Assembly: GCA_030920305.1 (NCBI GenBank)
Contig: JARLUB010000002.1
Location: forward strand, 225,674 to 289,673
Length of the DNA stretch: 64,000 bases
From: Eubacteriales bacterium SKADARSKE-1
GTDB taxonomy: Bacteria > Bacillota > Clostridia > Oscillospirales > Acutalibacteraceae
Direction of reading: 5' to 3'
The notes under the pieces were generated by a model. That model was not told the DNA's origin, searched no databases, and saw nothing but the letters and a program-made list of their open reading frames with translations. This document shows, one piece after another, positions 1-7,405 of the stretch. The translations under genes and the position numbers were made by a program. Each line of letters starts with the position of its first letter. Within the stretch, counting starts at the first letter, position 1.

Positions 1-276
1 GCAAGAGGCGGCACAGCCTGATGAAGTGTACGGTACTAAAAAGTCTGACGTTTTATAGTTGGGAACGAATTTATGAGTCTTTCTTACTCCAATAATTAGA
101 TTTTTCTTCAATTTAGAAAAATCGCTGTTTGAACTTTTTCTAAATTTAGAAATATTATTGTGGTTTTCTATTTCAATCCACGATATGTCTTTATATTTTT
201 CATATAAACGTTTTCCTAATTTATATGAGAAAATATTTTTTTCGTAGTAGATTTTTTCAGGCTCAAAAATGATCAT
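1..276 (-). CDS. splB: Spore photoproduct lyase, N-terminal fragment (cut by window edge)
   Basis: Radical SAM enzyme that repairs the UV spore photoproduct (thymine dimer) in germinating spores. Only the first 92 residues are inside the window; the frame stays open to base 1. The start is the ATG at 276, preceded by an AAGGAAATTTGGAG-type ribosome binding site. Family hallmarks by eye are GKRLYEKYK near residue 21, IIGVRKTHKF near residue 61, and TSDFLVPYTSSGCAASC at the edge, where the first cysteines of the radical SAM cluster motif begin. The rest of the cluster and the catalytic cysteine lie outside. It supports a spore-forming host. The assignment rests on recalled family sequence, not on a search. 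Confidence 0.85.
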   Translation of the reverse strand, partial: MIIFEPEKIYYEKNIFSYKLGKRLYEKYKDISWIEIENHNNISKFRKSSNSDFSKLKKNLIIGVRKTHKFVPNYKTSDFLVPYTSSGCAASC

Positions 277-476
277 TTTTATGCTCCAAATTTCCTTGAA
301 TTTTTCATATTTTCACTTAGAATTTAGTATCTGCAAAATGAGGATTTAAAATTCTAAATAGTTTGTATAAAAAGGTTTATTAAAACAAATCATACTTTTC
401 ACATAAGCAAAACCAAAATTTTAAGATAAATAAAAATATTGTGTTCCAAAGTTTTAATTAAAAATTCTTAACAAAA

Positions 477-857
477 TCAAAAGTATTTTACGATACTTTG
501 CCCAGCAACAACAGCAAATAAGCACAATAAAACACTTAATAAAACATAAACTACTGATGTTATTATTTCGCCCCTATTAATTAAGTTTACTGTTTCTAAG
601 GAAAAAGCAGAAAATGTAGTAAATCCACCGCATACGCCAACCTTAAGTAAAAGTATTAAATTTTGATCAATATTGCTATTTTTAATTGAAAGCCCTGTAA
701 TTACTCCTATAGCCAATGCCCCTAAGAAATTTATAATAAGTGTGTTACTTGGAAAACTACTAGAATTTGAAATTGGAATTTGGCTTAATAAATACCTGCA
801 AACTGAGCCAATAAGGCCGCCTATTCCTACAATTAAACATTTGATCAAATATATCAC
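477..857 (-). CDS. fluC: Fluoride-specific ion channel FluC (CrcB)
   Basis: Small membrane channel that lets fluoride leave the cytoplasm and so prevents enzyme poisoning; the family works as antiparallel dimers. The 126 residues match the usual length and contain four hydrophobic segments. The conserved GxxGGxTTFSAFSLE motif (about residues 75-89) carries the phenylalanines that line the fluoride path and the threonine/serine near the central sodium site. The start at 857 follows an aaggagtgat Shine-Dalgarno. A fluoride riboswitch with an overlapping terminator lies directly upstream, so the gene is expected to be switched on by fluoride. Only one copy is present here, which fits a dual-topology homodimer. 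Confidence 0.95.
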   Translation of the reverse strand: MIYLIKCLIVGIGGLIGSVCRYLLSQIPISNSSSFPSNTLIINFLGALAIGVITGLSIKNSNIDQNLILLLKVGVCGGFTTFSAFSLETVNLINRGEIITSVVYVLLSVLLCLFAVVAGQSIVKYF

Positions 858-862
858 TCCTT

Positions 863-905
863 AAAAAATGAAGCTGATGACTCTGTAAAAACAGAAGTCA
901 TCAGC
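863..905 (-). terminator. Riboswitch-controlled intrinsic terminator before fluC
   Basis: On the minus strand GCTGATGACTTCTGT pairs with ACAGAGTCATCAGC around a short T loop, followed by TTCATTTTTT. The 5' arm is the conserved GCTGATGAC block of the fluoride aptamer, so aptamer folding and termination compete. Confidence 0.88.
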
Positions 906-948
906 CGTTTAGGCAATTCGGAAATTATCCTGGGAGAACTTCATTCCC
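894..948 (-). promoter_or_regulatory. Fluoride (crcB) riboswitch aptamer
   Basis: Read on the minus strand the segment has the crcB-motif pattern: a GGGAATGAAGTTCTCCC first hairpin, a short joining segment, GCCT/GGC pairing, and the highly conserved GCTGATGAC-T-TCTGT block. It sits about 40 bases before fluC and its 3' strand is shared with a terminator hairpin, giving the classic choice between aptamer and terminator. Established for this family: fluoride binding stabilises the aptamer and allows read-through. Confidence 0.9.
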
Positions 949-1352
949 TTATTTATTTTAATAATAATATATTTTATACTACTTTTCAATATTAGACTTC
1001 TTTCCAAACTAAAGCAATAAATCAAAATTACAAATGTCACAATTAAATTAAACCTAAGAAAAAAGCATTTTCTAGGTTTCTATATTTATCAACTAAGATT
1101 AAAAAAGTTCTCAATGATGAATTCAATTAAAAATCCTTATATTAGATAATAGTTTACAAATTGTAAACTGCGAGCACTTATGTACATGTCTTTTTAAATC
1201 CAGATTTCAATAATTAAAATTGAAAATTTTCTATTAATGCACACAATTACACGACCTCCTTATTGAATTCATAAATGGTTACAAAGCCGAAATAAAACAT
1301 GCAACCCACTTTTGCTTAAAAAGTACAGACGCAGATTGTAAAATAAAAAACC
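949..1352. other. Intergenic region with one perfect palindrome; no gene seen
   Basis: No open frame with a convincing start. It holds a perfect 9+9 inverted repeat at 1151-1169 (AGTTTACAA-A-TTGTAAACT), listed separately. The rest is AT-rich sequence upstream of the rpmB promoter. Confidence 0.6.
1151..1169. repeat. Perfect 19-base palindrome, possible operator
   Basis: AGTTTACAA and TTGTAAACT are exact reverse complements around one base. There is no T-tract or hairpin terminator context, so a dimeric repressor site is more likely than a terminator. The cognate regulator is unknown; spacing does not fit the TACAnnTGTA copper box. Confidence 0.45.
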
Positions 1353-1381
1353 TTGCATTTTATTTAAAACTCTGATATCAT
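1353..1381 (+). promoter_or_regulatory. Sigma-A type promoter for rpmB
   Basis: TTGCAT at 1353-1358 and TATCAT at 1376-1381 with a 17-base spacer, about 40 bases before the rpmB start. Confidence 0.65.
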
Positions 1382-1421
1382 AGAAATGTTACATTACAGG
1401 CACTTAAGGAGGTGCAGGCAC

Positions 1422-1610
1422 ATGGCAAAATGTGATGTTTGTGGAAAAAGTATTTCTTTTGGGATAAAATTATCTCATTCGCACAGGCGTTCTAATAGGA
1501 CTTTTAAGCCCAACGTAAGGCGAGTTAAAGCTATAGTTAATGGTACACCAGTGCGAGTCTATGCATGTACTCGTTGTTTGAGGTCAGGAAAAGTACAAAG
1601 GGCTATGTAG
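1422..1610 (+). CDS. rpmB: 50S ribosomal protein L28
   Basis: Ribosomal large-subunit protein of 62 residues. The ATG at 1422 is chosen over an upstream in-frame ATG because it follows a near-perfect AAGGAGGTG site and gives the conserved N-terminus MAKCDVCGKS. Two CxxC pairs (CDVC near the N-terminus and CTRC near the C-terminus) mark the zinc-binding form of L28. The body contains the basic SHSHRRSNRTFKPN motif typical of the family. It has its own promoter and is followed by a long terminator hairpin, so it appears monocistronic, as is common for rpmB in Clostridia. Confidence 0.96.
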   Translation: MAKCDVCGKSISFGIKLSHSHRRSNRTFKPNVRRVKAIVNGTPVRVYACTRCLRSGKVQRAM

Positions 1611-1639
1611 GTTCTTTAAAAGTAAATATTAGCAAGTTT

Positions 1640-1703
1640 GCGTCTTTTTTTAATATGACATATCTTTTAAGTTATGTTTTATTAAAAAGGGGCGCTTTTT
1701 TAT
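1640..1703 (+). terminator. Terminator after rpmB
   Basis: GCGTCTTTTTTTAATA (from 1640) pairs imperfectly with TATTAAAAAGGGGCGC (to 1694) and is followed by a T-run to 1701. Confidence 0.6.
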
Positions 1704-1823
1704 TATATTGGGTTAATTCGACAAAAATCTTTTCTGAAATTTAGAATTATTTTATTATAAATTGAGAATGCTATAATAAAATATATTACTATGAATATAT
1801 TATGCTATTTTTAAATAAAAAAC

Positions 1824-1852
1824 TTGACGGCTTTTGATTTATAATATATAAT
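1824..1852 (+). promoter_or_regulatory. Consensus promoter of the Nif11-leader peptide operon
   Basis: TTGACG at 1824-1829 and a perfect TATAAT at 1847-1852 are separated by 17 bases. The first start codon is 33 bases downstream with a GAAGGGAG ribosome site. This is the strongest promoter match in the window and implies that the five peptides are well expressed. Confidence 0.75.
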
Positions 1853-1884
1853 ATAACCAAACAGTTTTTAGAAGGGAGAAAGGT

Positions 1885-2157
1885 ATGACTATACAAGAAT
1901 TTTTTAAAAAAAGACCAGAATTATTAGAAAGTTTAAAAAGGTGTAAGTCAGAAGACGAGTTTTCCGAAATGGCAGAAAAAAACGGGATTAAATTTGGAAA
2001 TGATCGGTTAAATGATGTTTATAATTTTGTGCATAGTGCAAATCAGGATTCTCAAGAAATTTCAGACAATGCATTAAATGCGGTTGCAGGAGGAAACGAA
2101 AATCTTTCTGTAAAATCATTAAATTTTGGAGATAAAGAAATAAATTTGATTGTTTAA
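1885..2157 (+). CDS. Nif11-like leader peptide 1 (RiPP-type precursor)
   Basis: 90 residues with a long amphipathic leader ending at a double glycine (AVAGG, residues 66-70). This matches the pattern of the Nif11-like (TIGR03798-type) bacteriocin propeptide leaders: IQEFFKKRPELLESLK, a central ISxMAxxNGIxF-like segment, then DNALNAVAGG. The predicted 20-residue core (NENLSVKSLN...) has no cysteine, so a lanthionine or sactionine product is unlikely from this one. It is first of five co-directional precursors after a consensus promoter and starts 11 bases after a strong ribosome site. No modifying enzyme or peptidase-ABC transporter lies nearby, so maturation and function are unknown. Confidence 0.75.
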   Translation: MTIQEFFKKRPELLESLKRCKSEDEFSEMAEKNGIKFGNDRLNDVYNFVHSANQDSQEISDNALNAVAGGNENLSVKSLNFGDKEINLIV

Positions 2158-2182
2158 TTTGTATGATTAGGGGTTGGTTTTT

Positions 2183-2380
2183 GTGAGTGATAAAAATCTG
2201 GAGTTTAAAGATAGAGAAATTGAAGAAGTTAATTTAGAAAATGTGTCTGGAGGAAAAAATGAAACGCTAACCAGAGTAGATAGTCCAAATGAAAGAAGAG
2301 CCTTACAAGAGTTGGGGTATGTAGTAGTAAAAGATTTGTATACAGGGCACTACTTTGTGAAAGATTGGAAAGGGAGATAG
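2183..2380 (+). CDS. Short-leader Gly-Gly precursor 2
   Basis: 65 residues from the GTG at 2183, which follows AGGGG better than the in-frame TTG at 2174. It keeps only the leader tail: EVNLENVSGG places a double glycine at residues 23-24, and the Nif11 helices are absent. The 41-residue core reads as SPNERRALQELGYVVV then KDLYTGHYFVKDWKGR, rich in aromatics and with no cysteine. A Ser-x-x-Glu/Asp-Ala-like start recurs in cores 3, 4 and 5, so it belongs to the same family. It lies 25 bases after gene 1 and 4 bases before gene 3. The function is unknown. Confidence 0.65.
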   Translation: MSDKNLEFKDREIEEVNLENVSGGKNETLTRVDSPNERRALQELGYVVVKDLYTGHYFVKDWKGR

Positions 2381-2384
2381 TCAA

Positions 2385-2759
2385 ATGAAAGCAATAGATT
2401 TTGTTAAAAATAATCCAGATCTTTTGAAAAAAGCCAAAGCATGTTCAACAAAAGAAGAATTTATATCTTTAGCAAAGTTAAATAATGTACATTTTGAAGA
2501 TATGAGTCTTGAAACTGCCTATGATTTTTTAAATGAAGGAACAGACGAACTTAGGGAAGATGCACTAGAAGTTGTAGCAGGAGGGTCAGGAAAAATAGAA
2601 AACAAATTGAGAAGTAGTATAAAAGAAGCAGCCGATCCTTCTAAAAAAACAGGAAATTTTCAAGAAGTTTCTCCAACTGAAGCAGAAAACCTTCTAGGTT
2701 CTGGCTCCAAAGGTGTCTTTTTGGATGACAAAACGCTTAAGTGGTATAAACTTACATAA
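2385..2759 (+). CDS. Nif11-like leader peptide 3
   Basis: 124 residues. The leader IDFVKNNPDLLKKAKAC...FISLAKLNNVHFED...DALEVVAGG ends at residues 66-67 and is close to that of gene 4, showing recent duplication of the leader. The 57-residue core is the longest of the set and contains SPTEAENLLG, then GVFLDDKTLKWYKLT at the C-terminus. It is Ser/Thr/Lys-rich without cysteine. The ATG at 2385 follows AAAGGGAGATAG, which overlaps the stop of gene 2, suggesting translational coupling. The leader family is known from RiPP precursors; the product here is not recognised. Confidence 0.75.
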   Translation: MKAIDFVKNNPDLLKKAKACSTKEEFISLAKLNNVHFEDMSLETAYDFLNEGTDELREDALEVVAGGSGKIENKLRSSIKEAADPSKKTGNFQEVSPTEAENLLGSGSKGVFLDDKTLKWYKLT

Positions 2760-2789
2760 GATGTTTTGTGTAGAAAGGTTGTGAACAAA

Positions 2790-3083
2790 GTGAAGTCTAG
2801 TGAGTTTGTAAAAAACAATCCAGAATTAGTAAAAAAGGCGAAGGAATGTAAGTCGAAAGAAGATTTTATAACCCTTGCTAAGAAAAATGGCATTGAATTT
2901 GAAGATGTATCTTTAGAAACAGCATATAGTTTTTTGCATGGAGATGAAGGGCTATCTGAAGATGATTTGGAGTCGGTTGCAGGTGGGAAAAAAAGTAAGG
3001 AAAAAATTATAATTCCAGAAATTAAACCTCTAAATTCTAATGAGGCACTTAGCTCATCATTAACAAATTTAAAGGGAATTTAA
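2790..3083 (+). CDS. Nif11-like leader peptide 4
   Basis: 97 residues from the GTG at 2790. This start reproduces the N-terminus of gene 3 (MKSSEFVKNNPELVKKAKEC against MKAIDFVKNNPDLLKKAKAC); in-frame TTG 2766 and GTG 2781 give longer versions with worse spacing to the GAAAGG site. The leader ends DDLESVAGG at residues 65-66. The core has only 31 residues, stopping at EALSSSLTNLKGI, so it looks like a shortened form of the neighbouring cores, retaining the LNSNEA motif but lacking the aromatic tail. Confidence 0.7.
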   Translation: MKSSEFVKNNPELVKKAKECKSKEDFITLAKKNGIEFEDVSLETAYSFLHGDEGLSEDDLESVAGGKKSKEKIIIPEIKPLNSNEALSSSLTNLKGI

Positions 3084-3100
3084 AGGGGGATGAAAGTTAT

Positions 3101-3325
3101 ATGAAAGAAATTAATAAAAAAAACATAGAGCTTTCTGATGATACACTCGGATCTATAGCCGGAGGAAATGATGTTGTAGGTAACACCTTTACTTCCGTTA
3201 GTTCACAAGATGCTCTAAAGGCAAGTAAAGACGGAAAACCTATTGTTTATCTGGACCCAGGATATTATGAAGTGAATGGATCAATTAGAAAGTTTCAAGG
3301 TGGATATTATCTTGTAAGTAAATAG
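3101..3325 (+). CDS. Short-leader Gly-Gly precursor 5
   Basis: 74 residues, with an ATG start after AAAGGGGGATG. The leader is only about 22 residues (IELSDDTLGSIAGG) and resembles just the last helix of the longer leaders. The 52-residue core contains SSQDALKASKDGKPIVYLDPGYYEV and a glycine/tyrosine-rich end (FQGGYYLVSK). It has no cysteine. Last gene of the operon, followed by a strong terminator. With gene 2 it forms a pair of short-leader precursors among three long-leader ones. Confidence 0.68.
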   Translation: MKEINKKNIELSDDTLGSIAGGNDVVGNTFTSVSSQDALKASKDGKPIVYLDPGYYEVNGSIRKFQGGYYLVSK

Positions 3326-3389
3326 GGTAACTATTGAATTAAAAATAAAGTAGCAATTAAAAGGCTATATAAGTAGAATATCAAAAATT

Positions 3390-3432
3390 ACGCAGCCATA
3401 CACTTTTTAAAATAGTGTATGGCTGCGTTTTT
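3390..3432 (+). terminator. Strong terminator after the precursor operon
   Basis: Perfect 15-base stem (ACGCAGCCATACACT with AGTGTATGGCTGCGT) and a T-tract. Confidence 0.9.
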
Positions 3433-3707
3433 CTGTAAATAAGGGAAAATTATAAAAGAGATAGGAATAAAAATCTATTATTGCAAAAAAATCTGGATAA
3501 TGTTAGAATCACTATTCGCATCTTTATTATTAACAATAATAAGCTGTAAAGTTTTATTATGAAAAAGTGATGAAAAAAGAGTACAAAGGAGAGCATCTTT
3601 TGTTGCCACTGCCGCACTGATTTCATCAGCACTTTCGCAATGTTACACAAGACCCTATAATTTATTTTCTATTAACTCTCATCAAACAAATCAAAAAGTT
3701 GCTGTTT
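3433..3707. other. Intergenic region; no supported gene
   Basis: A 66-codon minus-strand frame here is Phe/Leu/Ile-rich low-complexity sequence with no ribosome site. A plus-strand stretch reading ATAALISSALSQCY (near 3605-3645) could be decayed coding sequence but has no start or recognisable partner. Confidence 0.5.
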
Positions 3708-4205
3708 TCAAGATCTTTTTAATATTTTTTTGCGAATTGGTTTTTCTAGAAAACGCCTCAAATTAACGGTTATTTTTTCACTCTCTTTAATTACTGGTTC
3801 AAGCAAAACCGATTTAATGTGAGATAAATTAGCACCCAAAATATCAGTAAATATTTGATCCCCTACTAATAAAACTTCGGATTGTTTTCTATTAATTCCT
3901 TTATAGACTTTTCTTATTTTAAAAGGAAGAGGCTTCATTGCAAAACATATAAACGGCAAATCCAAACTATTCGCAAACGGTTCTACTCTTTTTCTATAAT
4001 TGTTTGAAATAACTATGAGCTTAATATTTGCCTTTTTTAACGTATTTATCCAGTTTAAAACTCCATCGAAAAGTTCCATAGACTCCGGTGCTGCAAGAGT
4101 ATTGTCAACATCAAGCAACACTGTATTTATTGAAATATCTTTCAATAAATCTAAGGTTATATCTGTTACCCTTTTTAAACATAAAGTTGGAAATAATATT
4201 GGCAT
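3708..4205 (-). CDS. yqeG: YqeG family HAD-type phosphatase
   Basis: 165 residues from the ATG at 4205, which follows GGAG at about 10 bases; a longer frame to 4262 runs through the upstream terminator and is unlikely. The HAD catalytic motif is visible as LLDVDNTLAAP (nucleophile and acid aspartates), followed by VISNNYRKRV (motif II Ser/Asn), KPLPFKIRK (motif III lysine) and VGDQIFTDILGAN (motif IV acidic residues). Members of this family act on phosphorylated small molecules (YqeG is related to phosphatidylglycerophosphate phosphatases), but the substrate here is not established. It sits just beyond the terminator of rpsU. Confidence 0.85.
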   Translation of the reverse strand: MPILFPTLCLKRVTDITLDLLKDISINTVLLDVDNTLAAPESMELFDGVLNWINTLKKANIKLIVISNNYRKRVEPFANSLDLPFICFAMKPLPFKIRKVYKGINRKQSEVLLVGDQIFTDILGANLSHIKSVLLEPVIKESEKITVNLRRFLEKPIRKKILKRS

Positions 4206-4245
4206 ATAAATAAAACTCCAAATATAAATTTTATAAATAAAAATA

Positions 4246-4294
4246 AAAAGCCTACCGCCCACGCAGACAATCTGCGCAAAAGGCTATAGGCTTT
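4246..4294 (-). terminator. Terminator after rpsU
   Basis: Minus strand: AAAGCCTATAG pairs with CGGTAGGCTTTTT, with an inner GCGCAGA/TCTGCGT hairpin, followed by a T-rich run. Confidence 0.75.
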
Positions 4295-4304
4295 GTATTT
4301 CAAA

Positions 4305-4478
4305 TTAAAACTTACGCTTTCTAGCTGCTTCTGATTTTTTCCTGCGTTTAACAGATGGCTTTTCATAAGCTTCTCTTTTACGAATTTCAGCAATAACACC
4401 AGACCTTGAGCATTGTTTTTTAAATCTTCTCAAAGCGCTATCTAAAGACTCATTGTCCTTTATTCTAATTTCAGACAT
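4305..4478 (-). CDS. rpsU: 30S ribosomal protein S21
   Basis: 57 residues: [20 protein letters not shown] at the start, then [20 protein letters not shown] and a lysine/arginine-rich tail ([13 protein letters not shown]). It is the small basic S21 protein that helps base-pairing of mRNA leaders with 16S rRNA. The ATG at 4478 follows a GGGAGGGAAATGA ribosome site. It is shorter than common ORF cut-offs and is hidden under a spurious overlapping frame. Terminated by the hairpin at 4246-4294. Confidence 0.95.
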   Translation of the reverse strand: MSEIRIKDNESLDSALRRFKKQCSRSGVIAEIRKREAYEKPSVKRRKKSEAARKRKF

Positions 4479-4600
4479 TCATTTCCCTCCCATCCGCCAT
4501 AGGCAGGGTACTATAAACACTTGCAGGAGTATTATACACTATAATAAACTTTATTGTCAAGATCCACATTAAAAAATTAAACTAAAAGCAAAAAATTTTA

Positions 4601-7009
4601 TTATTTAACTACAATATTTATTAATTTATTTTTTACATAAATCTCTTTGATGATATTGTAGTTCCTTATTACATCTGCAATTTTATTATCCCTTTTAGCG
4701 ACTAAAATAGCCTCGCTCTTTTCTATATTTACTGGTACTGTAATTTTAGAACGAACTTTACCGTTTATTTGAATTGCAATCTCTACCATATCGTCATGAC
4801 ATTTGCTCTCGTCAAAAGATGGCCAAGCTTGCTCACAAACAAGCCTACTGCCTAATTTAAGATTTTCCCAAATTTCTTCTGTAACATGTGGTGCAAATGG
4901 GTTTAAAAGAATAGTAAAAATTTTCAGCTCAGCTTTTGTTATGCTCCCAATATTATATATTTCATTAATAAGGCTCATTAAAGAAGCTATTGCAGTATTA
5001 AATTTTAGCTGTTCAATATCTTCTGTTACTTTCTTTATAGTCTTGTGCAAAATAGATTCAATTTTAGATCTTATTTCATTGCTTTCAATAACTATTTCTT
5101 TTAAACTCCAATAGCGTTCAATAAAGCGCCTGCAACCTTTTATGCCAGATGTGCTCCAAGGTGCTGCTTTTTCAAAATCACCAATAAACATTTCATAAAG
5201 CCGCAAAGTGTCTGCACCATACTCTTCTACAATATCATCTGGGTTTACAACATTGCCACGCGATTTGCTCATTTTTTCGCCATTTTCACCCAATATCATT
5301 CCATGGCTTGTGCGCTTTTTGTATGGCTCAACTGTTGGTACCACACCTATATCATATAAAAATTTATGCCAAAACCTGCTATATAAAAGGTGAAGTGTCG
5401 TATGTTCCATTCCACCGTTATACCAATCTACCGGTGTCCAATAATCAAGAGCATTTTTACTTGCTAACTCATTTTTATTATCTGGATCTGTATATCTTAA
5501 ATAATACCAAGACGACCCAGCCCATTGCGGCATTGTATCTGTCTCTCTCTTTGCCTTACCACCGCAATGAGGGCAAGTTGTACTTACCCAGTCTTCCAGC
5601 TTTGAGAGCGGTGATTCACCTGTTGTTGTAGGTTCATAAGAATCAATGTCTGGAAGCTTTAAAGGCAAATCGCTTTCTGAAAGCGGAACATACCCACACT
5701 TTTCACAATAAACAATAGGAATCGGCTCTCCCCAATACCTCTGTCTAGAAAATACCCAATCACGTAATTTGAAATTAATCTTACGGCGACCTGTTTTATT
5801 TTCAACAAGATAATTAATCACTTTTTCTTTAGCGTCAGGTGCACTTAACCCATTAAGAAAATCTGAATTTACCATTATGCCATCATTACAATTTGTAAAT
5901 GCTTCTTTTTCTATGTTGCCACCTTTTACTACTTCAATAATAGGCACACCAAATTTGTTTGCAAAAGCAAAATCCCTGTCATCATGCGCAGGAACAGCCA
6001 TAATAGCGCCCGTTCCATATGTCATTAGCACATAATCAGAAATAAATATTGGTATTTTTTTATTATTTACTGGGTTCATTGCAAAAATCCCAGAAAGTTT
6101 TACTCCTGTTTTGTCTTTTGTGAGTTCTGCTCTTTCAAATTCCGACTTTTTAGATGCTATTTCTTTGTAAGAATTAACTTCATCAATATTAGAAATCTTA
6201 TCGGCCCATTTTTCTAAAACTGGGTGCTCTGGTGATAAAACCATATAAGTAGCGCCAAAAAGCGTATCTGGCCTTGTAGTATAAACTGTTATTTTATCTC
6301 CCATAGTTGTGCCAAAATCGATTTCAGCACCTTCAGATCTTCCTATCCAGTTTATCTGCTGTGCTTTTACCCGTTCTGGGTAATCAACTAATTCAAGATC
6401 ATCAATTAACCGCTGAGCATATTCTGTAATCTTCAGCGTCCACTGAGATTTTACTTTATGTACAACTTCGCTGCCACATCTTTCGCAAACACCCGCTACA
6501 ACCTCTTCGTTTGCAAGTACACATTTACAGGATGTGCAAAAGTTTACTGACATCTCTTTTTTATATGCTAAGCCCTTTTTAAAAAGCTGCAAAAATATCC
6601 ATTGGGTCCATTTATAATAATCCGGATCTGTCGTATTTATTTCTCGAGACCAATCAAAAGAAATTCCAAGTGCTTTTACTTGCTTTGTAAAATGTTCTAT
6701 ATTCTGTTTAGTAACTATTTGAGGGTGTATGTGGTTTTTAATAGCATAATTTTCTGTAGGCAGTCCAAATGCATCCCACCCCATAGGGTAAAGTACATTA
6801 AAGCCCTGCATCCTTCTTTTCCTAGAAACTACATCAAGCGCTGTATATGGCCTTGGATGGCCAACATGAAGTCCTTTGCCTGATGGGTAAGGAAATTCAA
6901 TTAAAGCATAAAATTTAGGTTTCTTACTTGTATTCTCCACATTAAATACTTTTTTTTCATCCCAAACTTTTTGCCATTTAGGTTCAACTTGTTTATGAAA
7001 ATATTTCAC
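4601..7009 (-). CDS. leuS: Leucyl-tRNA synthetase
   Basis: Class I aminoacyl-tRNA synthetase charging tRNA-Leu in the cytoplasm. 802 residues, the normal bacterial length. The HIGH signature appears as HVGH (residues 48-51), the KMSKS loop as KMSKS near residue 577. A CxxC...CxxC zinc motif (CTSC, CERC) sits near residues 158-180, with the editing domain between ([20 protein letters not shown]) and [18 protein letters not shown]. No T-box leader is visible upstream: only 48 bases separate it from rsfS, so it appears to be the last gene of the yhbY-yqeK-rsfS-leuS run. Confidence 0.97.
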   Translation of the reverse strand: MKYFHKQVEPKWQKVWDEKKVFNVENTSKKPKFYALIEFPYPSGKGLHVGHPRPYTALDVVSRKRRMQGFNVLYPMGWDAFGLPTENYAIKNHIHPQIVTKQNIEHFTKQVKALGISFDWSREINTTDPDYYKWTQWIFLQLFKKGLAYKKEMSVNFCTSCKCVLANEEVVAGVCERCGSEVVHKVKSQWTLKITEYAQRLIDDLELVDYPERVKAQQINWIGRSEGAEIDFGTTMGDKITVYTTRPDTLFGATYMVLSPEHPVLEKWADKISNIDEVNSYKEIASKKSEFERAELTKDKTGVKLSGIFAMNPVNNKKIPIFISDYVLMTYGTGAIMAVPAHDDRDFAFANKFGVPIIEVVKGGNIEKEAFTNCNDGIMVNSDFLNGLSAPDAKEKVINYLVENKTGRRKINFKLRDWVFSRQRYWGEPIPIVYCEKCGYVPLSESDLPLKLPDIDSYEPTTTGESPLSKLEDWVSTTCPHCGGKAKRETDTMPQWAGSSWYYLRYTDPDNKNELASKNALDYWTPVDWYNGGMEHTTLHLLYSRFWHKFLYDIGVVPTVEPYKKRTSHGMILGENGEKMSKSRGNVVNPDDIVEEYGADTLRLYEMFIGDFEKAAPWSTSGIKGCRRFIERYWSLKEIVIESNEIRSKIESILHKTIKKVTEDIEQLKFNTAIASLMSLINEIYNIGSITKAELKIFTILLNPFAPHVTEEIWENLKLGSRLVCEQAWPSFDESKCHDDMVEIAIQINGKVRSKITVPVNIEKSEAILVAKRDNKIADVIRNYNIIKEIYVKNKLINIVVK

Positions 7010-7057
7010 TTAACTTAGAAACACATTTTTAATATGTCTCTCGCCCCACCTTTCTTT

Positions 7058-7378
7058 TTAATTTTCTAACAGCCCATCAAGATCATAAAATTTTCTAGCT
7101 TCATTTGAAAAAACATGGACAATGACGCTACCGTAATCCAGCAATATCCAAGTATTAGATCTATGTCCTTCTATATGCTTTACAGTAACACCTATTTCTT
7201 TTAATTTAAATTCAATCTCATCAGCCAAAGCTTTAACATGTGTACTGCTTGTACCAGTAGCAATAACAATATAATCAGATATGATTGATTTATCATCTGT
7301 TTTTATCACTCTTATATCTATTCCCTTTTTGCTATCTAAAACACTAGAAATTCTGTCTGCAAGTTCTAACGGGGTCAA
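7058..7378 (-). CDS. rsfS: Ribosomal silencing factor RsfS
   Basis: 106 residues, start at TTG 7378 with AAAGGAGC six bases before it. RsfS binds L14 and blocks subunit joining when nutrients are short. Family signatures are DYIVIATGTSSTHVKALADEI, then GHRSNTWILLDYGSVIVHVF and FYDLDGL near the end. It lies between yqeK and leuS, the typical Firmicutes linkage, with 27 bases to yqeK, suggesting co-transcription. Confidence 0.93.
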   Translation of the reverse strand: MTPLELADRISSVLDSKKGIDIRVIKTDDKSIISDYIVIATGTSSTHVKALADEIEFKLKEIGVTVKHIEGHRSNTWILLDYGSVIVHVFSNEARKFYDLDGLLEN

Positions 7379-7405
7379 AACAACACGCTCCTTTTATTTT
7401 TTTTA

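Noticed and set aside
2-58. Plus-strand frame QEAAQPDEVYGTKKSDVL ending at 58, as the tail of a gene
   Set aside because: The minus strand over the same bases matches spore photoproduct lyase with a proper start and ribosome site; the plus frame is its shadow.
1386-1421. Upstream ATG start for rpmB
   Set aside because: Adds 12 non-conserved residues and spans the ribosome binding site of the true start at 1422.
3450-3650. 66-codon minus-strand frame
   Set aside because: Low-complexity Phe/Leu/Ile content, no ribosome site, no recognisable family.
4175-4399. 74-codon minus-strand frame over rpsU
   Set aside because: Overlaps rpsU in another frame and runs through the terminator.
7010-7057. 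T-box leader for leuS
   Set aside because: Only 48 bases separate rsfS and leuS; no specifier or T-box sequence.
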